Shown here: positions 33,336 to 38,545 of the stretch, piece after piece
Layout of the letters: each line of letters starts with the position of its first letter
Position numbering within the stretch: the first letter of the stretch is position 1
IMG/VR virus record: IMGVR_UViG_3300048672_000850
Span: 1-42,190 of that record
Length of the DNA: 42,190 nucleotides
Source of the DNA: a virus
Direction: 5' to 3' (one strand)
Notes under the pieces: generated by a model
Database searches by the model: none
Seen by the model: only the letters and a program-made list of their open reading frames with translations
What the model was told of the DNA's origin: nothing
Made by a program: the position numbers and the translations under genes

Positions 33336-33373
33336 TTGCATTTTGGTTTTCTGTGTTAGACTAGCGTCATCGG
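33336..33373 (+). promoter_or_regulatory. Probable right-arm promoter
   Basis: TTGCAT (33336-33341) and an extended -10 TGTTAGACT (33354-33362) are 15 nt apart, a short spacer. Four nucleotides after the -10 comes TCATCGG (33367-33373), exactly as after the -10 at 95-100. This shared distance is the best support. It would drive the gene at 33427. Confidence 0.5.
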
Positions 33374-33386
33374 TTAGTTAGATGTT

Positions 33387-33402
33387 CTGTCCTACGGGAC
33401 AG
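33387..33402 (+). promoter_or_regulatory. Hairpin with UACG tetraloop in the 5' leader
   Basis: CTGTCC-TACG-GGACAG forms a 6-bp stem with a very stable C(UACG)G tetraloop, 24 nt before the start codon of the first right-arm gene and about 18 nt after the predicted transcription start. It may stabilise the leader. Confidence 0.6.
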
Positions 33403-33426
33403 CAAGAAAGGAACAGGAAAGCAGAT

Positions 33427-33576
33427 ATGTATCAGGTAACTTACATTCTTGCAGGCAGTCTCCATACTGTTACCACACCTAGCACAGTCGTGGCTTACAA
33501 AACCTTTTGGGCTATTCGGTGCAAAGCCGGTATGAATGCCAGACTTTGGGGGAAAGACAAGAAGCTTATCTTCTGA
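33427..33576 (+). CDS. Unknown 49-residue protein
   Basis: The start at 33427 has AGGAAAG upstream; a longer version from 33382 would run through the leader hairpin. The small basic protein has no recognised family. It is the first right-arm gene, transcribed from the promoter near 33336, and is followed by an AAACCCCTAGGGGTTT hairpin. Confidence 0.65.
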   Translation: MYQVTYILAGSLHTVTTPSTVVAYKTFWAIRCKAGMNARLWGKDKKLIF

Positions 33577-33587
33577 ACCTAAACCCT

Positions 33588-33606
33588 AAACCCCTAGGGG
33601 TTTATT
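33588..33606 (+). terminator. Palindromic terminator-like hairpin
   Basis: AAACCCCTAGGGGTTT (33588-33603) is a perfect 16-bp palindrome, followed by ATTC. It is either a short terminator or an operator, and lies directly before the 17-bp inverted repeat. Confidence 0.5.
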
Positions 33607-33661
33607 CTAAATGTGCTGAGTGGTTTGTAAGGTTCACGTAAGATAGCATATTTAGAATAAA
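33601..33661 (+). promoter_or_regulatory. 17-bp inverted repeat with candidate -10 element
   Basis: Bases 33601-33617 pair with 33645-33661 along all 17 positions, with one G.U, over a 27-nt loop. The right arm contains TAGAAT (33653-33658), a good -10, followed after 4 nt by TTCTCGGTTAG (33663-33673), similar to the initial region TCATCGGTTAG of the upstream promoter. No good -35 is seen, so a regulated promoter or leader hairpin is possible. Confidence 0.5.
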
Positions 33662-33682
33662 GTTCTCGGTTAGATAAACAAT

Positions 33683-33694
33683 TGGCCTAGGCCA
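33683..33694. promoter_or_regulatory. Perfect 12-bp palindrome in the leader
   Basis: TGGCCTAGGCCA lies 14 nt upstream of the ATG at 33709, between the inverted repeat and the ribosome binding site. It could be a protein-binding site. It shares the CCTAGG core with other palindromes of this phage. Confidence 0.4.
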
Positions 33695-33708
33695 GAAAGT
33701 AGGATGAT

Positions 33709-34011
33709 ATGCTGGACCCTAACCATTACTTCTTTACTCAGACGATCAAGTGCCCCTGGGACAAGTCCCGTACCATGACTCGAATTGTCGTAGGGGAAGC
33801 CCCTAATAGGCAGGAGTTCATTAAGATAGCAGGGTCCATGGGCTTTGCAAAAGTTTATTATTCACGGAAAATAGTTTTTGGTTCTCCGCAGTGGGAAAGG
33901 CTGGACAAGGCATACCCACAAATCCCTGTGGTTTACTCTCCTATGGGTTATATGTTTTGGGTCAGCCATTACAGGCTTGATCCTACCTTATATAATCTGC
34001 TGGAGTGCTAA
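33709..34011 (+). CDS. Unknown 100-residue protein
   Basis: The protein is basic and rich in aromatic residues (CPWDKSRTMTRIVVGEAP; VYSPMGYMFWVSHYR). AGGA lies 5 nt upstream. No family is recognised. It ends at the start of a TAACCC repeat array. Confidence 0.75.
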   Translation: MLDPNHYFFTQTIKCPWDKSRTMTRIVVGEAPNRQEFIKIAGSMGFAKVYYSRKIVFGSPQWERLDKAYPQIPVVYSPMGYMFWVSHYRLDPTLYNLLEC

Positions 34012-34040
34012 CCCAGTAACCCTAACCCTAACCCAAACCC
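34009..34040. repeat. Telomere-like TAACCC repeats
   Basis: Five tandem or near-tandem copies of TAACCC or CCCTAA-like units span this stretch, followed by AAACCC-TCAC-GGGTTT. Related GGTTAGG/CCTAACC units occur at 33274-33294, 34849-34881, 35455-35468 and 36408-36430, all intergenic. The function is unknown. Confidence 0.7.
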
Positions 34041-34060
34041 TCACGGGTTTAGGTTTCTAT
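34031..34060 (+). terminator. Terminator-like hairpin before the leader element
   Basis: AAACCC (34035-34040) pairs with GGGTTT (34045-34050) over a TCAC loop. ACC and GGT extend the stem with one mismatch, and T-rich bases follow. It precedes the leader hairpin at 34062. Confidence 0.5.
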
Positions 34061-34061
34061 C

Positions 34062-34099
34062 TTCAGTGTCTCAATTCCGGGACATTGAAACCTAGAAAC
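34062..34099 (+). promoter_or_regulatory. Leader hairpin element, copy A
   Basis: TTCAGTGTC (34062-34070) pairs with GACATTGAA (34081-34089) over a TCAATTCCGG loop, and TGAAACCTAGAAAC (34086-34099) follows. The same layout occurs at 35814-35853 with a different but also complementary stem (compensatory changes) and the same 14-nt box. It lies 35 nt upstream of the gene at 34134. Probably a structured regulatory RNA. Confidence 0.65.
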
Positions 34100-34133
34100 C
34101 GGGCTATTCTGCCCATTGTGTATTGGAGCCATC

Positions 34134-34835
34134 ATGTCGGTTATTTCTTCGCGTCATCAAGTTCTGCCCTTTGTTTCTGGCAAGTCTTCTGCCTTGACCG
34201 GTCAGCGTATGTTGAAAATCGGTTATAAGGAAAGCAAGGGTAAGAAAGCCAAGTTCCCTCCGCACTTTGCTAGCGTACCTAAACTGGCATCCTTTGCTGA
34301 ACTGGCTGAAACTATCACCGGCAAGAATTTGCTTGCCATTGAGGAGTATTTGATTGAAACCTTGGAAAAAGCCCAGAACGAAACCGGAAAAGCCTTGTTT
34401 GAGAAAGCCAATGGCAAACTGGCCGGACTGGACGATTCAGATATTGATCTGGCCGCAATCAATGCTTTTCTGTCTGAAACTTCAAGTTCTTCAGGGCGCC
34501 TGACGAAGGAATTGATTACCCAGTGGTTCGATTCCTGTCTGGCTGAGAATCTTGCAGTCTTGATTGCGGGTAAGTTCAAACTGCCCGATTCCCCGGAAAG
34601 CTTGAAGAATCCCTCAGTGGTCCAGCAGATCAACATTCTCCGGGCGAACTTTGAAGCTTTCAGCAACCCTAATGCTGTCTTCTCTGAACTTCAGATGAAG
34701 AATGTGAAGAGTGGTTTGCAATTGTCCGATGACGAAGAGCACTTTGTGCAGCGCAAGATTATTGCCCGCATCACAGAAATGGAAAAGCCGATTGTGGTTG
34801 AGGAAGCTATTGATTTGTCCAGCCTCATGGATTAA
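34134..34835 (+). CDS. Unknown protein of 233 residues, abundant early-type
   Basis: The start at 34134 follows GGAG. The protein has a basic N-terminus (residues 24-42, KIGYKESKGKKAK), then helices and an acidic C-terminus. I recognise no family. Its segment order loosely matches the first left-arm gene (166-780): basic segment, VP, TG, W-led helix. With the leader element at 34062 it may be highly expressed early. Confidence 0.8.
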   Translation: MSVISSRHQVLPFVSGKSSALTGQRMLKIGYKESKGKKAKFPPHFASVPKLASFAELAETITGKNLLAIEEYLIETLEKAQNETGKALFEKANGKLAGLDDSDIDLAAINAFLSETSSSSGRLTKELITQWFDSCLAENLAVLIAGKFKLPDSPESLKNPSVVQQINILRANFEAFSNPNAVFSELQMKNVKSGLQLSDDEEHFVQRKIIARITEMEKPIVVEEAIDLSSLMD

Positions 34836-35240
34836 ACCTATGGCAATGGTTTAGGGTTAGGTTCCCTTGGTTAGGTTAGCTAGAATAGTTAACTTATCCC
34901 GGGGGAGTCACCACGGTCACGAATTCCCGCCGCGTCTGTGCTGACTGTACAGACTGCCCTGACCGCCCTGACTGTTGTGACCGTGACCCGTAGCCCCCTG
35001 CCTACCCGCCCCCTGCCTGCTGACCTTTAACTTAACTGACCATATCTAACCTTATCTACACATCTTTGGATTTGCCTAGCACTACCTAGCGTAGTCTAGG
35101 TAAGTATAGATACGTGTATATAAGCTTATGTATATCAGTGTATATTAGGGTATTATTTCAATTTTTATTTTAAAAGTACCCTTAAAAAACAGCGTGGAAA
35201 GAAAAACACATGAAAATAACCTAACTACCTTCTGGAAGCA

Positions 35241-35318
35241 TTAAGTATGTCTAAGGGAGTATTAAGTAGGGTACTTAAGCCTGTTTCGGGGTACTTAACA
35301 GCCCTTCAATGTACTTAA
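35241..35318. repeat. Five phased TTAAGTA/TACTTAA motifs
   Basis: TTAAGTA occurs at 35241 and 35262, and its reverse complement TACTTAA at 35272, 35292 and 35312. The steps are 21, 10, 20 and 20 bp, multiples of about one helical turn, so all sites face one side of the DNA. This fits iterons bound cooperatively by an initiator or regulator. The last three are preceded by G (GTACTTAA). Confidence 0.7.
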
Positions 35319-35386
35319 CATTCACGGAACTAGCTAATATAAGCCCATGCACCCCGGGCCTTGCCCCGGACCCCCCTATGTGCTAC

Positions 35387-35420
35387 AGTCACAGCAGTCA
35401 CCGGAGTCACAGCAGTCACC
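35387..35420. repeat. Tandem 16-bp direct repeat
   Basis: AGTCACAGCAGTCACC occurs at 35387-35402 and again at 35405-35420, a period of 18 bp. It borders the 19-nt repeat at 35420-35438. It may be part of the origin or a regulator site. Confidence 0.7.
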
Positions 35421-35486
35421 CGTGACCGCCCTGACTGTAGCCCAACGCCCCGTCAACCTAACCTAACCCCTACAGGAGAACTTAAA

Positions 35487-35747
35487 ATGGCATATATTCT
35501 AGAGGCTTGGCACCTTACACCTAGCGGTGAGGGAGAAGAAATGCACGAAAAACTTCGTGTTAATTCCACCTTTAAAGTTCAGGGAAGCATAAAAGCTTTA
35601 AAAACTGTCGGGGTTGTGCGCATTACCCTTGCACGCTCAGAAAAACCCGATGATCTGAAAGACTTGTTTAGGGGAACTAACCGTCGCTTAGAATTAGATG
35701 GTCCTATGTATGTTTTCAGGGACAGGGAGTTTACCCCGAAAGCTTAA
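35487..35747 (+). CDS. Unknown 86-residue protein
   Basis: The start at 35487 has AGGAG 8 nt upstream, which favours it over a longer reading from 35361 that would translate the repeats. The soluble protein has no recognised family. It lies between the origin-like region and a terminator. Confidence 0.75.
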   Translation: MAYILEAWHLTPSGEGEEMHEKLRVNSTFKVQGSIKALKTVGVVRITLARSEKPDDLKDLFRGTNRRLELDGPMYVFRDREFTPKA

Positions 35748-35765
35748 AAACAAACTGAATTACTA

Positions 35766-35810
35766 AGGGACTAGGAGGCTAACCACTCCCCTAGTCCCTA
35801 GGCTGTTTTT
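35766..35810 (+). terminator. Rho-independent terminator
   Basis: AGGGACTAGG (35766-35775) pairs with CCTAGTCCCT (35790-35799); TTTTT follows at 35806-35810. It stands right before leader element copy B. Confidence 0.75.
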
Positions 35811-35813
35811 ATC

Positions 35814-35853
35814 TTCAGCCCATCTAATTCTGGGTGGGCTGAAACCTAGAAAC
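35814..35853 (+). promoter_or_regulatory. Leader hairpin element, copy B
   Basis: TTCAGCCCA (35814-35822) pairs with TGGGCTGAA (35835-35843) over a 12-nt loop containing AATTC, and TGAAACCTAGAAAC (35840-35853) follows. Stem bases differ from copy A at 34062 but stay paired. Both copies are preceded by a terminator-like hairpin and lie 30-35 nt before a start codon. Confidence 0.65.
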
Positions 35854-35883
35854 ACTGGCCTAATAAGGTCAAAAGGGAATACC

Positions 35884-36093
35884 ATGTACTATCGTGACAT
35901 TGAAACCGGCGCGCAAATTCGCACCTTTGATGAGCATGGCAAGCGGATTATTGTTTCTGCGGGCACTCTCCACGACCAGGAACAGGCGGATAAGGCAATC
36001 CGTCGCCGTCGGTCAGGGCTGGAAAAATTTCACCGAGTCAATGGTATGACCAAAACCTTGCAGCGTAAACTGCGTAAGGGATTCCAAAGTTAG
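35884..36093 (+). CDS. Unknown 69-residue basic protein
   Basis: The protein has an RRRRSG-like segment and many Lys/Arg residues in the second half, which suggests nucleic acid binding. AGGGAA lies upstream. No family is recognised. The stop lies in the loop of an 8-bp hairpin (ATTCCAAA 36081-36088, TTTGGAAT 36095-36102). Confidence 0.7.
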   Translation: MYYRDIETGAQIRTFDEHGKRIIVSAGTLHDQEQADKAIRRRRSGLEKFHRVNGMTKTLQRKLRKGFQS

Positions 36094-36110
36094 GTTTGGA
36101 ATCAGTTAGA

Positions 36111-36145
36111 GCAAAACAGGCTACTTAGGTGGCCTTTTTGCTTTT
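36111..36145 (+). terminator. Rho-independent terminator
   Basis: GCAAAACAGGCTAC (36111-36124) pairs with GTGGCCTTTTTGC (36129-36141), with one bulge and one G.U, over TTAG, and TTTT follows. A second 8-bp hairpin lies just before it (36081-36102). Confidence 0.75.
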
Positions 36146-36180
36146 CCACTTATTCCCTAAAGTAAACTGAAAGAAAAATC

Positions 36181-36393
36181 ATGTCACCTTTTCTTGGCGC
36201 CGATATTACTAAGCCCTTATACCCAGAATGGGAATATTTCCAAATATCAGACAAAATGTACTTTCAAGATTTTAAAAAGGGATTCTTGCGTAATAGCTTT
36301 TCCCGTAACAGGCCCCATGAGGCTGAAAAAGTTTGGTTTGAAGAAGATTGTAAACTATCTCTCGGTGAACCTTACCCAATTTTTCGCCTGTAA
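36181..36393 (+). CDS. Unknown 70-residue protein
   Basis: GAAAGAAA lies upstream of the ATG. The product is aromatic-rich with no recognised family. An overlapping reading frame (36194-36424) is less likely because it lacks a good start site. It precedes the four-member paralogous family. Confidence 0.6.
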   Translation: MSPFLGADITKPLYPEWEYFQISDKMYFQDFKKGFLRNSFSRNRPHEAEKVWFEEDCKLSLGEPYPIFRL

Positions 36394-36451
36394 AAACCTT
36401 TCAGTTTTGACCCTTAACCCTTAACCCTAACTTAACAGAATTGGAATTAAA

Positions 36452-36841
36452 GTGAAAACCGCAACGCCTAATCCAGTTATTTTTCCCGTGTCTTTCAGAA
36501 CCCTGTGTGATCAATTAGGGGGTTATACCAGAAAACACCCGGATTACAATAAGCCAATCTGTAGTTATTTAAGAGATACTTACGGTAATAGATATGAAAA
36601 AGCATTTCAAGTTCTTCTTCTGGAAGAGTTTCCTAACCTGTACGGATGCTTTCATGCAGTAATTTACGCCCCCATTAACTTTTACTACCAATGTGACAAA
36701 AACTGCGGTTATACAGACGGTGCTGATAGTAAGTTACGAAAAAGATTCATCAAAAAACTTATCCGTCGTCTTGAAAGTATGAAAGGTGAAGACAGAATTA
36801 TCTTTATCCAAGCTCCTAGTCACAAAGCTTATCTCTACTGA
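36452..36841 (+). CDS. Paralogous family member 1 of 4
   Basis: The 129-residue protein begins with GTG; GGA lies 6 nt upstream. It shares three blocks with the genes at 36862, 37283 and 38139: an SFRxL...Y...C37 segment, KAFQVLLLEEFPN (50-62), and LRKRFIKKLIRRLE (95-108) followed by GEDRIIFIQ (112-120). The segment between blocks 2 and 3 is hypervariable and here has two cysteines (C81, C85). No known family is recognised. Tandem duplication and divergence suggest an arms-race function such as host takeover or anti-defence, which is inference. Confidence 0.8.
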   Translation: MKTATPNPVIFPVSFRTLCDQLGGYTRKHPDYNKPICSYLRDTYGNRYEKAFQVLLLEEFPNLYGCFHAVIYAPINFYYQCDKNCGYTDGADSKLRKRFIKKLIRRLESMKGEDRIIFIQAPSHKAYLY

Positions 36842-36861
36842 AAACCTAAAAGGAAAACCAA

Positions 36862-37263
36862 ATGTATCAACCAAACCCTGCTGACAGGCAAATTCATCAA
36901 GTATCTTTCAGAGAAATCTGTGCATTTCTTAAAGAATATCAGTGTTATTACCCTTTGGCGGATATGCCTTTGTGTACTTATCTTTCAGTGCGTGGAACCA
37001 CTTCTCATAAAGTAGCTTTTCAAATTATCTTACGGGAAGAGTTCCCTAATGAGAGTGGGTGGAAAATTAACTTCCCTCAAAACGCGTTAATTTCTGAACT
37101 ATATATGCGGGACAGGTCCATAACTACCAGTCAAACCGCATTACCCAGAGAAAATTCTTATCTTCGCAAAGAGCTTATCAAAAAGCTTTTTGCTAGGTTA
37201 GAGACTATGGGTGAGGGGGATCGAATTATCTGTGTGCAACTCCCTGACTATTACTCCTATTAA
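36862..37263 (+). CDS. Paralogous family member 2 of 4
   Basis: This 133-residue protein has AAAGGA upstream. Its conserved blocks are SFREIC...C38TYL, KVAFQIILREEFPN (50-63), LRKELIKKLFARLE (101-114) and DRIICVQ (120-126). The spacer between blocks differs from member 1 in length and sequence. The function is unknown. Confidence 0.8.
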   Translation: MYQPNPADRQIHQVSFREICAFLKEYQCYYPLADMPLCTYLSVRGTTSHKVAFQIILREEFPNESGWKINFPQNALISELYMRDRSITTSQTALPRENSYLRKELIKKLFARLETMGEGDRIICVQLPDYYSY

Positions 37264-37282
37264 CCAGAAAGGGAGATACCAA

Positions 37283-37636
37283 ATGAACTATATTGAAATA
37301 AAGTTTAGCGAAGTAGTTGCTGCCCTAGAAAGCTACCGGAAGGACTGCCCTAAATGTAACGCATTTATGTGTAATTATGTGGGACTACACTATTCCTGGG
37401 CCACCAAAAAAGCTCTGCAAATTCTCCTTAAGGAAGATTACCCTAACAGCAAGGTTCCCGGGAGTTCTTCTATTTATAACCAAGCAACGGATGACTTAAC
37501 TTTGGATGGTATGCATACCATCGTTAAGTCAAATCTGGAAAGGGAGAAATTTATTGAAAAGATGATTCATCGTCTTGAACTCATGCCTGCCGGGGAAGAC
37601 AGAATTTTCTGTATTACCTCCTTTAATGCTTACTAA
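37283..37636 (+). CDS. Paralogous family member 3 of 4
   Basis: I chose the ATG at 37283, with GGGAG upstream, rather than 37211, which overlaps the previous gene. The 117-residue protein has C30NYV, KKALQILLKEDYPN (42-55), LEREKFIEKMIHRLE (85-99) and GEDRIFCI (104-111). It carries extra cysteines (C22, C25) near C30 that could bind a metal. It is the shortest spacer version. Confidence 0.8.
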   Translation: MNYIEIKFSEVVAALESYRKDCPKCNAFMCNYVGLHYSWATKKALQILLKEDYPNSKVPGSSSIYNQATDDLTLDGMHTIVKSNLEREKFIEKMIHRLELMPAGEDRIFCITSFNAY

Positions 37637-37660
37637 ACTCATTAAAAGGGAAAAACCCAA

Positions 37661-38050
37661 ATGTCTGCCCAAGCAACCAAAAAATATCGTCCATACATGT
37701 CTCTGGCTGAAATGCAAACCTTGCAAGTCTTGCTGGGTAATCATCTTCAGGCGGCTGACGGAGTTAACCGGACAAAAGAGAATCTTTCCCTGTTTCGTTA
37801 TCTGGAACGCTACATTGAAGACATTGAAGGTGAAATTAAAACACCTTCTGTTATTGTGGCGGCACCGATTCAGAAACCTGTGACTAAGGCAAAGATTGAC
37901 CCTGTCAGTCTTTATGATTCTTACCAAGAATCAGGTATGGGTGTATTCTCCCCTGAAGAAAAGGCAACTCTTGAAGAGTATATGTACGTCAATAAACTTT
38001 TCACCCCTGAACAGGCAAAGCACTATGAGCAAAAACTCTTTCAAATCTAA
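37661..38050 (+). CDS. Unknown protein within the paralogous array
   Basis: The 129-residue protein is not related to its neighbours. The first 65 residues are helical, followed by a proline/alanine linker and a second helical part (about 85-129). AAAAGGGA lies upstream. It sits between family members 3 and 4 and may work with them. No family is recognised. Confidence 0.75.
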   Translation: MSAQATKKYRPYMSLAEMQTLQVLLGNHLQAADGVNRTKENLSLFRYLERYIEDIEGEIKTPSVIVAAPIQKPVTKAKIDPVSLYDSYQESGMGVFSPEEKATLEEYMYVNKLFTPEQAKHYEQKLFQI

Positions 38051-38126
38051 CCCTTTCCTCACGGCAGTTAAGGCTGGCCTAGTTATTTGGGTTGTCTTTC
38101 TCTGCTATTATCTGGCAACAAACTAA
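38025..38126 (+). CDS. Small membrane peptide
   Basis: This 33-residue ORF overlaps the end of the preceding gene by 26 nt. Residues 15-30 (VKAGLVIWVVFLCYYL) form a likely membrane helix, after a short polar N-terminus. A weak AGG lies upstream. Supported only by the hydrophobic helix and the space it fills before member 4. Confidence 0.5.
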   Translation: MSKNSFKSNPFLTAVKAGLVIWVVFLCYYLATN

Positions 38127-38138
38127 GGAGAACTGAAA

Positions 38139-38498
38139 ATGCCTAAAGTTAAATTTGTCCCCATGTCTGAGCTGATTGAGGCTTTACATGCATACAGGGT
38201 ATTCCATCCAGATTATTCAGAATATGTGTGTGTTTTCTTAGAGGATTCCTTAATGCGTCGGGACCTTAAGAAAGTCCTTCACATCTTGCTTGCCGAGGAA
38301 TTTATCTATAACGTAGGCTTTATCAGTTTTGGTGAAGCTGCTAGAACTAACTTATCCATAGCATTGTGGGCGGAAACGGACAGCTACCCAAATTTAAGAT
38401 ATCCCCCTTCCAGTATTTTGCGCAAAAAGTTTATTGAAAAAATCCTACGTCAGCATGAACTTAACAAAAAGGAAAGGATCTTCTGCATTATGGACTAA
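38139..38498 (+). CDS. Paralogous family member 4 of 4
   Basis: The 119-residue protein has a strong AAGGAG 7 nt upstream. Its blocks are MSELIEALHAY...P..YVC31VFL, KKVLHILLAEEF (44-55), LRKKFIEKILRQHE (94-107) and ERIFCI (112-117). The middle region is the most divergent, and the GED of the other members is replaced by KKE, so it may have a distinct target. Confidence 0.78.
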   Translation: MPKVKFVPMSELIEALHAYRVFHPDYSEYVCVFLEDSLMRRDLKKVLHILLAEEFIYNVGFISFGEAARTNLSIALWAETDSYPNLRYPPSSILRKKFIEKILRQHELNKKERIFCIMD

Positions 38499-38545
38499 AT
38501 AAACCAACGTCTTTCTGAGCTTTCTTAATTAAATAGGTGCCTAAA

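Larger units (their letters stand above)
34836..35486. other. 651-bp non-coding origin-candidate region
   Basis: No credible gene is seen here. The segment holds GGTTAGG repeats (34849-34881), a GC-rich block with the 19-nt repeat CCCTGACCGCCCTGACTGT (34957-34975) and its near copy at 35420-35438, a GTCTGT/ACAGAC hairpin (34934-34954), an AT-rich tract (about 35100-35215), phased TACTTAA motifs (35241-35318) and AGTCACAGCAGTCACC twice (35387-35420). The combination of an easily melted AT tract next to phased repeats is that of a replication origin. Confidence 0.65.

Noticed and set aside
34009-34040. CRISPR-like or telomere interpretation of TAACCC repeats
   Set aside because: The units are too short and lack spacers for CRISPR, and eukaryotic telomeres do not fit a phage genome. 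Kept only as a repeat.
35361-35486. N-terminal extension of the 86-residue protein from 35361
   Set aside because: It would translate the direct repeats; the ATG at 35487 has a clear AGGAG.
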